A DNA stretch of 64,000 bases, taken from positions 124,001 to 188,000 of the forward strand of contig CAWELJ010000004.1 of NCBI GenBank assembly GCA_963809825.1, given 5' to 3'. The notes beneath the pieces are model-generated. The model was not told where the DNA came from and ran no database searches. It saw only the letters and a list, made by a program, of their open reading frames with translations. The DNA is from Bog-473 sp963809825. GTDB taxonomy: Bacteria > Actinomycetota > Acidimicrobiia > Acidimicrobiales > RAAP-2. The first letter of the stretch is position 1, and each line of letters begins with the position of its first letter. This document shows positions 6,595-17,318 of this stretch, one piece after another. The translations under genes and the position numbers were made by a program.

Positions 6595-9120
6595 TCAGTC
6601 CGCCGCGATCGCCGCCAGCACGTCGAGCTTGGCGGCGCGCCGCGCCGGCCAGCTGGCCGCCAGCAGGCCGAGCAGTGCGGCCAGGACCAGGAAGATCACC
6701 AGGTTCGTGAACGGCACCACGGTGTCCGTGATGCCCTGCGAGCGCAGCGACGACACCAGGGCCACCCCCAGGCCGGTCCCGACGACGATGCCGATGAGCG
6801 CGCCGAAGACGGAGATGATCACCGACTCGGAGCGGATCATGGCGCGGATCTGCCGGCGCTTCATGCCCACGGCGCGCAGCAGGCCGATTTCGCGTGTGCG
6901 CTCGAACACCGAGAGCATGAGCGTGTTGACGATGCCGATGAGGGCGATGATCACGGCCAGGGCCAGCAGCACGTAGATCAGGCCGAGCAGCTGGTTGATC
7001 TGGGCGGCCTGCGACGCCTCGAATTGGGACCGCGTCTGCACCTGCACGTTGGGATACGCGGCGAGCGCGTGCTTGACGGCCTGCTGCGCCCCGGCGCTCC
7101 CGTCCGTCTTGGCCAGGACGGCCCCCGGAAGTGGGTTCTGGTAGTGCTGCACGAAGTAGGCGACGCTGACCAGGTAGCTCCCGACCAGAGCGTTGGCCTG
7201 GTAGATCCCGCCGATGCGCAGGGTCGTACGCCCGGTCAGGGCGAAACGCACCGGCACCCTGTCGCCCACGACGATGTGGTCCGCGTTGGCCGTGGTGGTG
7301 TCGATGAGCAGCTGCCCGGAGGCGAGTGCGTCGGCACTGCCGGCCGACATGTTCAAGATGACCGTCTGTGACAGGTTGGCCGTCGAGATGGCCCGGAGCG
7401 ACACGATGGACTGCCGGAACTCGAACTGGTCGTTGTAGACCGTCGTGGTGGCGGTGACACCAGGGGTGGCCGCGACCTGCCTCGGCACGGCCTGGCTGAA
7501 CTGGCCGGACCCCGCACCGTTGTTGGTCGTGGTGACGATGAGGTCCGCGCTGATGGCGTTGTTGACGCTGGCCGTCGCCGACCGGGTCAGCGACGCGGCC
7601 AAGACCGCGATGGCCGAGACGAGGGCCAGCCCGACCATGAGCGCCGACGACGTCTGGGCCGTGCGCCGCGGGCTGCGCATGGAGTTCTCCCGGCCCAGGC
7701 GCCCGGACGTGCCGAGGAGCCGGGCCAGGGGGCGGCCGATCACGCTGGCCACCGGGCGTGCCAGGGCCGGCGCCAGCATGGCCACGCCCACGAAGATGAG
7801 GACCGCGCCCAGGCCCACCAGCTGGATGGCCGGCTGCGTCAGGCCCACCGCGAGCAGGAGAACACCGATCAGTGCGATGACGCCGCCCCGGATGAAGCGG
7901 CGGCGCATCGAGATCTCGTCCTCGGCCAGGTGGTCGGACACCGCCGCCACCGGGGCGATGCGCACGGCTCGGCGGGCCGGCCCGACGGCCGCCACCACCG
8001 TCACGCCGACGCCGACGAGGAGTCCGACGACCACCGTGCGGGTGGCGAACACGATGGATCCCGAGGGCAGCGTGACCCCGAAGCCGCTCAGCAGCTTCTC
8101 GAGCCCGACCGCGGCCAGCACCCCGAGGCCGAGGCCGACCACCGACGACACCAGACCGACGACGGCCGCCTCGCCGAGGACGGACCGGAACACCTGGCGG
8201 CGGCTGGCGCCGACGATGCGCAGCAGCGCCAGCTCCCGGGTGCGCTGCCCCACGATGATGGAGAAGGTGTTGACGATGGTGAAGGCGCCCACGAACAGCG
8301 CGATGAAGCCGAAGACGAGGAGGAACGTGCTGAAGATCCCGAGCGCCTGGCTCACGGCGCTCGTCTGCTCGTTGATGACGGTTTGACCGGTCACCACCTC
8401 GACACCACGCGGGAGGACCCGCGCAATGTCCCGCTGGACGGCCGCCTTGTTCGCGCCGGGCGACGTGACGATGTTGATGTTGTCGAATTGCCCCAGATGG
8501 CCGAGGAGCGCCTGCGCGGTGGGAATGTCGAACGCGGCCAGGGTCGCTCCGGCCAGGTTGTTCGCCGTGCCGAAGCGCGTGAGGCCCGTGATGGTGAAGG
8601 TCCGGGTCGGACCCTGCAGCAGGATGCGCACGTGCTCGCCGACCGTGAAGTTGTACTTCTGCGCCGTGCCGAGGTCCATGAGGACATCGTTCGGCGTGGT
8701 CGGCGCCCTGCCCTGCGCAATGTGCAGCGCGGAGATCTGCTGGTTCGGGTCGAACGAGACGCCGAGCGTCGGCGCGCCGCCGGGTGAGATGGCCTTGCCG
8801 TCGTGGGCGACGAATTGGGCCAGGCCGGTCACCGAGCCCTCGGCGGCCTGCACGCCGGGGACGGCTCGCACCGTGGCGACGAGCGACTGTGGCACGGGGT
8901 TGCGGGTCGCCGTGCCGCCGTTCCCGAACTGGGCCACGCCGCGCACCTGGAAGTCCACGTTCTGGTAGATGTTGCCGAAGAGCGTGTCGAACGTGTGGTT
9001 CAGCGTGTCGGTGAGGACGAACGTCCCGGCGATGAACGTGACTCCGAGCACGATGGCCAGCGCCGTCAGCGCCAGCCGGAGCTTGTGGGCCAGGAGCCCC
9101 TTGATGGTGACCCGCCACAT
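6595..9120 (-). CDS. ABC transporter permease with two FtsX domains (MacB/LolC-like)
   Basis: An 841-residue permease of the MacB/LolC/FtsX type. The N terminus is a short cytosolic WRVTIKGLLAHKLR followed by the first membrane helix. A large extracytoplasmic domain (about 45-255) precedes the first FtsX module (about 263-375, with RTRELALLRIVGASRRQV), a helical pair (about 400-450), a second extracytoplasmic domain and the last FtsX module (about 715-836, with RTREIGLLRAVGMKRRQI). Such proteins are mechanotransmitters that move lipids, lipoproteins or peptides out of the membrane. The ATG at 9120 lies immediately after the stop of the ATPase gene at 9122, so the two are co-translated. Substrate unknown. 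Confidence 0.88.
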   Translation of the reverse strand: MWRVTIKGLLAHKLRLALTALAIVLGVTFIAGTFVLTDTLNHTFDTLFGNIYQNVDFQVRGVAQFGNGGTATRNPVPQSLVATVRAVPGVQAAEGSVTGLAQFVAHDGKAISPGGAPTLGVSFDPNQQISALHIAQGRAPTTPNDVLMDLGTAQKYNFTVGEHVRILLQGPTRTFTITGLTRFGTANNLAGATLAAFDIPTAQALLGHLGQFDNINIVTSPGANKAAVQRDIARVLPRGVEVVTGQTVINEQTSAVSQALGIFSTFLLVFGFIALFVGAFTIVNTFSIIVGQRTRELALLRIVGASRRQVFRSVLGEAAVVGLVSSVVGLGLGVLAAVGLEKLLSGFGVTLPSGSIVFATRTVVVGLLVGVGVTVVAAVGPARRAVRIAPVAAVSDHLAEDEISMRRRFIRGGVIALIGVLLLAVGLTQPAIQLVGLGAVLIFVGVAMLAPALARPVASVIGRPLARLLGTSGRLGRENSMRSPRRTAQTSSALMVGLALVSAIAVLAASLTRSATASVNNAISADLIVTTTNNGAGSGQFSQAVPRQVAATPGVTATTTVYNDQFEFRQSIVSLRAISTANLSQTVILNMSAGSADALASGQLLIDTTTANADHIVVGDRVPVRFALTGRTTLRIGGIYQANALVGSYLVSVAYFVQHYQNPLPGAVLAKTDGSAGAQQAVKHALAAYPNVQVQTRSQFEASQAAQINQLLGLIYVLLALAVIIALIGIVNTLMLSVFERTREIGLLRAVGMKRRQIRAMIRSESVIISVFGALIGIVVGTGLGVALVSSLRSQGITDTVVPFTNLVIFLVLAALLGLLAASWPARRAAKLDVLAAIAAD

Positions 9121-9121
9121 G

Positions 9122-9886
<765 letters not shown>

Positions 9887-10209
9887 GGTGCCTCGTTTTC
9901 GTCGTCGGGGGAAGGCGCGGGTGGCCGCGGTGCCGCCGACACCGTGTCCCCGCTCTCCGGCGACGTTACCGGGCGCGCGCGTCCGATTCTCTCGGCTCCC
10001 TGGGACAACGGCCGTGTGCAACCCAGGAGAGCGACCCTTGGCGCGTCACCGACCGCCCACTACTGTCAGCCCCGCACGAGCAGGAGAGCATTGCCAGATC
10101 GGCACGTGGGCGACGGGGGGCCAGTTCGCCATGGGTACGGGGCATGACGCCATGAGAAGGGCCTGAGCCGCTGAGGGCCTCCCTTCGCCTGCCCGAACGC
10201 AGTGCGACC
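9887..10209. other. Intergenic region with divergent promoters
   Basis: This 323-base stretch separates the ABC ATPase (minus) from the LivHM fusion (plus). It must hold both promoters, but I cannot point to a convincing -35/-10 pair. A short frame, ATG 10131 to TGA 10166 (11 residues), is present and could be a leader peptide, but nothing supports it. No RNA gene or repeat was recognised. Confidence 0.4.
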
Positions 10210-12216
10210 GTGGTGGCGGCCTTGTCGTCCGTCGCGGGCGTGCTGGCGCTCCAGCTCATCGTCTTCCCCGTCCCCGTCGGGGTGTGGATCCAAGGGGCCG
10301 TCCTCGGCCTCCTCGGCTCCCTCATGGCGGTGGGTCTGGGCCTGACCTACCGCCTGAACAAGGTGATCAATTTCGCCCAGGGCGACCTGGGCACGGCGCC
10401 GGCAGTCCTGGCGGTCGGCCTGGTGGCCTTCTCGGGCGTCAACTACTTCGTGGGGCTCGCCACCGGCCTGGTGGCGTCGGTCCTCCTGACCGCCATCGCC
10501 GAGTTCGTGGTCATCCGCCGCTTCCGGCGCTCGCCCCGCCTCATCCTGACGGTGGCCACCATCGGGCTGGCCCAGGTCCTGGTCGTGCTCAGCCTCCTCA
10601 TCCCGCGCCTCTGGGGCCAGACGCCCATCGGCAGCGCAGTCGTGACGTTCCCCTGGCACCTCTCCTGGCACATCGCACCCATCGTCTTCGACGCCAACGA
10701 CCTCGTCGCGGTCATCGTCTCCGTCGCCTGCCTGGGCGCGGTGTGGGCCTGGTTCACCCGCAGCGATGTCGGGGTGGCGGTGCAGGCGGCGGGGGACCGC
10801 CGGGACCGCGCCTCCATGCTGGGCATCCCCGTCGGGCGCCTCCAGTCGGTCACCTGGGTGGTCGCCGGCCTCCTCTCCTTCGTGAGCATCTTCTTCCAGG
10901 CCACGATCCTGGGCCTCCCGCTCGACCCGACCTACGGCCTCACGGCGCTCGTCACCGCGCTCGCCGCGCTCGCGTTGGGCAACTTCACCGAGCTCCCCAC
11001 CATCGCCGCCTCCGCCGTGGCCCTCGGCATCCTGCAGCAGGCCGTCGCGTGGGACGAGCCGGCCAACCCCGCCCTCGGGCTGGCCGTCCTGGCCGGGGTG
11101 GTCTTCGCCGCCATCGTCGTGCGCCAGCTGCTGGCGCGCCACACCGACCGCGAGGCGCCGACGACGCTGGCGCTGGCCGGCAGCGTGCGCGACCTCCCGG
11201 CCGCCGCCCGCGACCTCACCGAGGTCAAGGTCGGGACGCCCGCGCTCACCGTGCTCGCCTTCGGCGCCGCCTGCACGCTCCCGCTCTGGATGGGCCCGGG
11301 CGAGCTCATCCGCACCTCGGCCCTCGTCGTGGTCGCCATCGTCGGCTGCTCGGTCGTCGTGCTGACCGGGTGGTCGGGCCAGGTCAGCCTCGGTCAGATG
11401 TCCTTCGCCGCCGTCGGGGCCGCCGTCGGCGCCGTGGCGCTGATCGACTGGCACTGGGACCTGAGCCTCGCCCTCCTCCTGGCCGGCGCCGCCGCCGCGG
11501 CGGTGGCCGCCGTGGTGGGCCTGCCGACCCTGCGCCTCGACGGCATGTTCGCCGCCGTGACGACGCTCGCCTTCGCCCTGGCCGCCTCGGGCTACCTCCT
11601 GGTCCGGGCCGAGTTCTCGTGGATCCCCCAGGGTCAGCTCGGGACCCCCTATCTGTTCGGGCTCTCGATCACCTCGGAGGCGTCGGTGTTCGAGCTGTGC
11701 CTCGGGGTCCTCGTGCTGGTGCTCGTCGCCATGACCGGCCTGCGGCACAGCCGGACGGGCCGCGTCCTGCGCGCGCTGCCCACCAACCAACAGGCGGCGT
11801 CGGGCTACGGCGTGCGCGTCGTGTGGGCGAAGCTGACCGCGTTCGCGGTCTCGGGCTTCATCGCCGGACTGGGCGGCTGCCTCTTCCTCGTGGTGAACCA
11901 GTCCTACGAGGAGACCTCGTTCCTCGTCCCCGTCAGCCTCCTCGTGTTCACCGCGACCGCCGTCGGCGGGCTGGGGTCGGCCCTCGGGGCGATCCTCGGC
12001 GCCGCGCTCGTCGAGGGCAGCACCATCTACCTCCCCCCGAGCTGGCAGCTCTTCCCCGCCGGGCTCGGCGTGCTCATCGTGCTCATCCTGTTCCCCCGCG
12101 GGCTGGCCGGCCTGTGCTTCGACCTGCGCGCCTGGGTCGTGGACGCGCTCATCCGGCGCAACCAAGCCGCCGTGCCGGGCGCGCGGGGGCCCGTCGATCC
12201 GGCGCTGGCGCCATGA
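10210..12216 (+). CDS. Fused LivH-LivM branched-chain amino acid ABC permease
   Basis: A 668-residue permease in which the two membrane subunits usually encoded separately are joined. Residues about 20-300 are LivH-like (LTYRLNKVINFAQGDLG is the LivH hallmark); about 345-640 are LivM-like (GWSGQVSLGQMSFAAVGA, then ALPTNQQAASGYGV and AVGGLGSALGAILGAAL). Around 16-18 membrane helices are expected. Fused LivHM permeases are known in actinobacteria. The GTG start at 10210 has no clear ribosome site; the frame is open back to 10156 without a standard start. Its stop overlaps the ATG of the next gene by four bases. It should form an importer of amino acids, or of related small carboxylic compounds, with the next two genes. 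Confidence 0.85.
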   Translation: MVAALSSVAGVLALQLIVFPVPVGVWIQGAVLGLLGSLMAVGLGLTYRLNKVINFAQGDLGTAPAVLAVGLVAFSGVNYFVGLATGLVASVLLTAIAEFVVIRRFRRSPRLILTVATIGLAQVLVVLSLLIPRLWGQTPIGSAVVTFPWHLSWHIAPIVFDANDLVAVIVSVACLGAVWAWFTRSDVGVAVQAAGDRRDRASMLGIPVGRLQSVTWVVAGLLSFVSIFFQATILGLPLDPTYGLTALVTALAALALGNFTELPTIAASAVALGILQQAVAWDEPANPALGLAVLAGVVFAAIVVRQLLARHTDREAPTTLALAGSVRDLPAAARDLTEVKVGTPALTVLAFGAACTLPLWMGPGELIRTSALVVVAIVGCSVVVLTGWSGQVSLGQMSFAAVGAAVGAVALIDWHWDLSLALLLAGAAAAAVAAVVGLPTLRLDGMFAAVTTLAFALAASGYLLVRAEFSWIPQGQLGTPYLFGLSITSEASVFELCLGVLVLVLVAMTGLRHSRTGRVLRALPTNQQAASGYGVRVVWAKLTAFAVSGFIAGLGGCLFLVVNQSYEETSFLVPVSLLVFTATAVGGLGSALGAILGAALVEGSTIYLPPSWQLFPAGLGVLIVLILFPRGLAGLCFDLRAWVVDALIRRNQAAVPGARGPVDPALAP

Positions 12217-15200
12217 GGCACCGCCTGGCGGAGCTCGGCGCCGGTGTGTCCCTGTTCCCCCTCGGGGTGCTCTTCGGGATCGAGCTGCTGGACCAGGCCA
12301 CCCAGAGCGCCTTCAACGTGCTCACGCCGAACATCCGCGACGCGTTCCACCTCACCAACGCCGGCATCCTGCTCATCGTGGCCATCGCCGGCGCCGCCGC
12401 GCTGCTCTGCACGCTGCCCGTGGCGGTGCTGGCCGACCGGACCAACCGGGTGCGCATCGCGCTGATCGGCGCCGCGGTGGGGGCCGTGTTCTCCATCGGT
12501 CTCGGCGCGGCCCAGACCGTGGTGTGGGCGACCATCATGTTGGTCGGCGTCTCCATGGGGCAGGCGGTGATCTTCCCCACTCACAACTCACTGTTGGCCG
12601 ACTACTACCCGGTCCCGGCCCGCCCGCGCGTCTACTCGGCCCACCGCTCGGGCATCAGCATCGGCGCCATCGTCGGCGTCCTCCTCGGCGCCGGGCTGGC
12701 GTCCATCTGGACCTGGCGCGCCCCGTTCTTCTTCTTCGCCGTCCCGATCGCCGTTGTCGTCCTCATCGGCCTGCGGCTGCGCGAGCCCCCCCGCGGGCGC
12801 CACGAGCAGCTCGAGCTGGCCGAGCAGATGCTCGCCTCGGAGCGGGGCGAGCCGGCCCCGCTGGGCGACGTCGACGCCGCCGAGCCGACCCAGCCGCCCG
12901 GCACGGTGGACATCCCGGTCGAGGCCCCGCCGTCGCTCGGCGAGGCCTGGCGGACGGTCTGGAAGATCGGCGTGCTGCGGCGCATCTTCATCGCGCTGCC
13001 GTTCCTGGCGGCCGCCATCGCGGGCTTCACGTCCCTGGCCTCCCTGCAGTACCAGGAGACGTTCCACCTCGACGCCGTCCAGCGCGCCTTCCTCATCGCG
13101 CCGATCCAGGTCTTCGACCTCATCGGTCTCGCCGTGGGCGCCGTCATCGCCACCCGCCTGGCCAAGCGCGACATCGCCCTCGTCTTCCGCATGCTGGCCG
13201 TGGCCTCGGTCATCGCGGCGGGGTTCGCCGTCCTCTTCGCGCTGGCCCCCAACGTCCCGGTCGCCTTCATCGGCAACGCCGGCATCTCCATGTCGCTGGC
13301 CGTCGTGGGCCCCGGCGTCCTGGCCTCGCTCTCCCTGGCCATTCCGGCCCGAGTGCGCTCGGTCGGCTTCTCCATCGGGGCGCTCTTCATCCTGCCGGGG
13401 TTCCTCGTGCTCCCGACCGTCGGCGCGCTGGGCGACGCCGTCGGCTTCCGCTACGGCCTGTTGATCCTCGTCCCCATCTTCACCATCGGCGGCCTCATCG
13501 TGGCCAGCGCGGGCGGCCTCATTGAGCGCGACGTCCGCAACGTGTGGACCTCCATGCGCACCCGGGCCCAGATGCTGCTCGACCGCCACGCCGGGCGGCT
13601 CCCGCTGCTCGCCGTGCGCGAGCTCAGCGCCGGCTACGACGGCGTGACCGTGCTCCCCGGCGTCGAGATCGAGGTCGGCGAGGGCGAGATCGTCGCCCTG
13701 CTCGGCACCAACGGGGCGGGCAAGTCGACCCTGCTGCGGGCCATCGGCGGCGTCGTGGAGGCCGACGGCGGCGCCATCGTCTTCGACGGCCGCGACATCA
13801 CACACCTGCCGCCCGACGAGATCGCCCGCCTCGGCATCGCCCAGGTGCCCGGGGGCGAAGGGATCTTCCCCAACCTGCGCGTGGAGGAGAACCTGCGCGC
13901 CGCGGCCTGGCAGGGCAGGCGGAGGGGCGAACGCGACGCCGACATGATCGAGGAGGCCTTCGCGGCGTTCCCCACCCTGGCCTCCCGCCGCGGCGAGCGG
14001 GCCGGCAATCTCTCGGGCGGCCAGCAGCAGATGCTGGCCCTCGCCATGGCGACCATCACCCGCCCCAAGCTGTTCCTGATCGACGAGCTCTCGCTCGGGC
14101 TCTCGCCGCTCGTCGTCGAGCAGCTGCTCGGCGCCGTCGAGTCGATGCGCCAGGCCGGCACCGCCATCTTGTTGGTGGAGCAGTCCATGAACGTCGCCGT
14201 GGCCGTGGCCGACCGCGTCTACGTGATGGAGTCCGGGGCGGTGCGGTTCTCCGGCACCGCCGAGGAGCTCGCGGCCCATCCCGAGCTCCTGTGGTCGATC
14301 TACCTGAGGAAGGCGTCGGAGTCCCTCGGGGCGCCGGCCGCCGTCGCAGCGGCGCCGGCACGGGACGGGCGCCACGACCTCGAGGTCCGGGGGGTCTCGC
14401 TCAGCTTCGGCGGCAACGCCGCGCTGGATGACGTGTCGCTGCACGCCGCCCACGGGGAGATCGTCGGGATCATCGGGCCCAACGGCGCCGGCAAGACGAC
14501 GCTGTTCGACGTCATCTCGGGGTTCCTGCGCGCCGACAGCGGACGCGTCGAGCTGGCCGGCGTGGACGTGACCGAGCGCACGGCCTCGGCCCGCGCCCGC
14601 CTCGGGCTGGGCCGCTCGTTCCAGGACTCGCGGCTCTTCTCGGGCCTCACGGTGCGCGACGCGCTGGCCGTCTCGCTCGAACGCTTCACCGACGTCAGCG
14701 ACCCCTTCAACGCCATCCTGCGCCTGCCGGTCCAGGTGCGGACGGAAGCCGCCGTCATGCACCGGGTGGACGAGCTCCTGGAGCTCTTCGGCCTCGAGCG
14801 CTACGGCGACAACCTGGTCAGCGAGCTGTCGACGGGCTCCCGCCGGCTGGTCGACCTGGCGGCGGTGGTCGCCCACCAGCCGACGGTCGTCCTCCTCGAC
14901 GAGCCCTCCTCCGGCGTGGCCCAGCGCGAGGTGGAGGCCATGGTCGAGCTGTTGCGCAACGTGCGCGACCGGCTCGATGCGACCATGCTCGTCGTCGAGC
15001 ACGACATCGCTTTCATCGCCGAGCTGGCCGACCGCCTGGTCGCCATGGACCGCGGCGCCGTGCTGACGAGCGGCGCACCCCGGGCCGTCCTCGAGTCGCC
15101 CGAGGTCGGCGAGGCCTTCCTCGGCTCGGGCGCACTGGCCGTGGCGCGCTCGGGCCCCTCGTCGGACCGGGCCACCACGACGACCGCCCCCGCCACGGCC

Positions 15201-15233
15201 ACGACCACGACCACGGAGGTGGACCCCGCATGA
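12213..15233 (+). CDS. MFS transporter - LivF - LivG triple fusion
   Basis: A 1006-residue single chain. Residues 1-445 are a 12-helix major facilitator superfamily domain (PVAVLADRTNRVRIAL is the loop 2-3 motif). Residues about 460-700 are a LivF-like ATPase: Walker A GTNGAGKST (near 500), LSGGQQQML, LFLIDELSLGLSP. Residues about 720-980 are a LivG-like ATPase: Walker A GPNGAGKTT (near 756), Walker B VVLLDEPSSGV, but the signature is LSTGSRR rather than LSGGQ. A Thr/Ala-rich tail follows. The two NBDs are the expected energy source for the LivHM permease just upstream (4-base overlap). The role of the attached MFS domain is unclear. The stop overlaps the binding-protein start by four bases. 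Confidence 0.88.
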   Translation: MRHRLAELGAGVSLFPLGVLFGIELLDQATQSAFNVLTPNIRDAFHLTNAGILLIVAIAGAAALLCTLPVAVLADRTNRVRIALIGAAVGAVFSIGLGAAQTVVWATIMLVGVSMGQAVIFPTHNSLLADYYPVPARPRVYSAHRSGISIGAIVGVLLGAGLASIWTWRAPFFFFAVPIAVVVLIGLRLREPPRGRHEQLELAEQMLASERGEPAPLGDVDAAEPTQPPGTVDIPVEAPPSLGEAWRTVWKIGVLRRIFIALPFLAAAIAGFTSLASLQYQETFHLDAVQRAFLIAPIQVFDLIGLAVGAVIATRLAKRDIALVFRMLAVASVIAAGFAVLFALAPNVPVAFIGNAGISMSLAVVGPGVLASLSLAIPARVRSVGFSIGALFILPGFLVLPTVGALGDAVGFRYGLLILVPIFTIGGLIVASAGGLIERDVRNVWTSMRTRAQMLLDRHAGRLPLLAVRELSAGYDGVTVLPGVEIEVGEGEIVALLGTNGAGKSTLLRAIGGVVEADGGAIVFDGRDITHLPPDEIARLGIAQVPGGEGIFPNLRVEENLRAAAWQGRRRGERDADMIEEAFAAFPTLASRRGERAGNLSGGQQQMLALAMATITRPKLFLIDELSLGLSPLVVEQLLGAVESMRQAGTAILLVEQSMNVAVAVADRVYVMESGAVRFSGTAEELAAHPELLWSIYLRKASESLGAPAAVAAAPARDGRHDLEVRGVSLSFGGNAALDDVSLHAAHGEIVGIIGPNGAGKTTLFDVISGFLRADSGRVELAGVDVTERTASARARLGLGRSFQDSRLFSGLTVRDALAVSLERFTDVSDPFNAILRLPVQVRTEAAVMHRVDELLELFGLERYGDNLVSELSTGSRRLVDLAAVVAHQPTVVLLDEPSSGVAQREVEAMVELLRNVRDRLDATMLVVEHDIAFIAELADRLVAMDRGAVLTSGAPRAVLESPEVGEAFLGSGALAVARSGPSSDRATTTTAPATATTTTTEVDPA

Positions 15234-16991
15234 GCGAGAGCGACGCCGAGCCGCGACCGGCCGAACGGCCCTGGCCGCGGGTGAGCCGGCTGCGCATCGC
15301 GGCGCCGGTCGTCCTCATCGTGACGGCGCTGGTCGCCGCCGGCATCACGGCCACCGTGCACGAGAACAGCACGAACGGCACCACCACCACGACGACGAGC
15401 GGGGGCCGGCAGCGCCGCGCCGAGCGCCCGTTCGAGCGTGCCCCTCACCTACGCCGCCGCCGCCAAGCTCGGCAAGACGGGCGCCTACGACTGGGGCAGC
15501 GGGTGCGACCACAAGACGGGACGCCTCAAGATGCCGACCGTCTACTCGCCGCCGTGCGTGCCCGTCGCCACGGGGGGCAACGGTGGCGCCACCTCGAGCG
15601 GGGTGACGGGCGACACGATCAACGTCGTCTACTACCAGGCCCAGCCGGGGGGGCTGGCCTCGACCATCTCCGGAGCCGCCGGCACCAATGCACAGGCGCT
15701 GGCCACCGCCCAGGCCTACGTGGCCATGTTCAACCAGGTCTACGAGCTCTACGGGCGGCACGTGAACCTCATCCCGTTCACCGCGTCCGGGGCCGACGCC
15801 GATCCCGTGGTGGCCCACGCCGACGCCGTCACCGTCGCCCAGCAGCTCCACGCCTTCGCGTCCATCAACGGGCCGGGCGAGACCTCGGCCTACGAGGAGG
15901 AGCTGGCCCGCGAACACGTGCTCTGCATGGCCTGCGGCGACTCGTCCACCTACGGCGAGATCGAGCGCAACGCGCCCTACCAGTGGGCCAACCTCCCCAC
16001 GGCCGACACGTCGCTCAACGAGACGGTCGACTACCTCGTCGCCAAGCTCAACGGCAAGGACGCCGTCTGGGCCGGCGACCCCGCCCTGCACACCCAGAAG
16101 CGCAAGTTCATCGTCGTGAGCGAGACGTCCGAGCCGCCGGCGCCCGGCTACGCCCGGCTGACGGCGGAGCTGACGACGAAGTTGCAGGCGGGCCGCGTCA
16201 ACATGGCGTCACCCACCGACCTCATCTACACGCTCAACCTCACCACGTTGCCCACCCAGGCCGCCACCCTGGCCGAGAAGCTCAAGTCCTCGGGCGCCAC
16301 GAGCGTCGTGTTCGCCGGCGACCCGATCATGCCGATCTACCTGACCAAGGCGTGCGCCAACATCGGGTACTTCCCCGAGTGGATCATCACCGGCATCGTG
16401 CTGACCGACACCTCGACCCTGGGCCGCTACTACAACCAGCAGGAGTGGGCGCACGCCTTCGGTGTCACCAGCCTGGCCGTGCCGGTGCCCGTGGCCAACG
16501 GCGACGCCGACCATCTCTACCGCTGGTGGTACGGGGCCACCGCGTCACCGGCCTCCCCGGCGGCCCCGGCCATCATCCCGCCCATCTTGCAGTTCTTCGC
16601 CGGTGCCCAGCTGGCCGGGCCCGACCTCACGCCCGCCAATTTCACCACGGGTCTGTTCCGTGCCCCACCGGTCGGGGGCGGGCCGACGTCACCGCGCCTC
16701 GCCTACGGCTACCAGGGCGCCGCGCCGCTGCCGAGCTACTCGTCGCCCGCCGACTACACGTTCCTCTGGTACGACGCAGCGGCGAAGGGTCCCGACGAGG
16801 AGGGACAGAACGGCAGCGGCCTGATGCGCTATGTCAACGGCGGGGTGCGCTTCAAGGCCGGCGTCGTCCCGGTCGGTCCGGTGCCGATGTTCTCCCAGCA
16901 GGGCGCCGTCTCGAGCTACGCGTCACCGCCCGACCGCGCCCCGTCGTACCCGCCGTGGCCCGGTTCCCCCGCCGCGTCGTCGGGAGGCTGA
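15230..16991 (+). CDS. Branched-chain amino acid-type substrate-binding protein, broken by a 1-base frameshift
   Basis: This is the periplasmic-binding-protein partner of the Liv-type transporter. Residues 1-57 (ATG 15230, coupled by ATGA to the previous gene) contain an N-terminal membrane anchor (APVVLIVTALVAAGITATV) and a Thr-rich stretch. The main domain (GVTGDTINVVYYQAQPGG, then ALATAQAYVAMFNQVYELYG and SVVFAGDPIMPIYL) lies in another frame, continuous to 16991. The frames join if one G is removed from the G5 run at 15401-15405, giving a smooth Ser/Ala/Pro linker. It is probably a membrane-tethered receptor. The break may be a sequencing or assembly error; otherwise translation would have to restart at the GTG at 15438 without the anchor. 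Confidence 0.75.
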
Positions 16992-17021
16992 GCGCCGGCG
17001 TGCACACGGCGCGCCGATGCA

Positions 17022-17318
17022 CTACTCCCAGTCGTCGGTCATGGTCTTGCCGCCACTGCTGAACGTGACGTTGATCCTCTGAAAGGTGAGACCGAACTCC
17101 TCCAGCTCCATCGTGCCGACCTGCGAGCTGAAGGGCGCCGACGAGGTGAGCTCGACCGCGGTGGGCATGAACCCCTCCACCTCGGCCGGCTCCCGCCCGT
17201 TCTCGAAGCCCGCCGCCAGCACCACGGCCAGGGCGGCGTGCTCCTCCTCGCTCAGGTCCAACGAGTCCAGCTTGGTGGCCAGCGACGCGATGACGCTGCC
17301 GGGGATCTGCGTTGCCAT
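17022..17318 (-). CDS. Small protein with leader-like N-terminal module (98 aa)
   Basis: A 98-residue protein with an excellent ribosome site (AGGAGG, seven bases before the ATG at 17318). The N-terminal half is SLATKLDSLDLSEEEHAALA... followed by EVEGFMP; the C-terminal half is Ser/Thr-rich with beta character (LTFQRINVTFSSGG). The first half matches the small proteins at 17471 and 27457 in spacing: an (S/A)LA-x-KL helix, an L-x-x-(D/E)E-x-x-x-L helix, then EV-x-GF. No signal peptide or membrane segment. This is how a peptide precursor with a leader might look, but the function is unknown. It is divergent from 17471. Confidence 0.65.
   Translation of the reverse strand: MATQIPGSVIASLATKLDSLDLSEEEHAALAVVLAAGFENGREPAEVEGFMPTAVELTSSAPFSSQVGTMELEEFGLTFQRINVTFSSGGKTMTDDWE

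Noticed and set aside
10066..12165. Long minus-strand open frame of 699 codons opposite the LivHM gene
   Set aside because: Composition is dominated by Asp, Glu, Gly, His and Arg, as expected from the antisense of a GC-rich membrane-protein gene; no motif and no ribosome site.
10284..12212. Extension of the MFS-LivF-LivG frame 643 codons upstream
   Set aside because: It overlaps the LivHM gene in another frame and is Arg/Pro/Gly-rich noise; the ATG at 12213 overlaps the LivHM stop and begins family-like sequence.
12588..15002. 804-codon minus-strand open frame opposite the MFS-LivF-LivG gene
   Set aside because: Antisense shadow: low-complexity charged sequence, while the plus strand shows complete Walker motifs.
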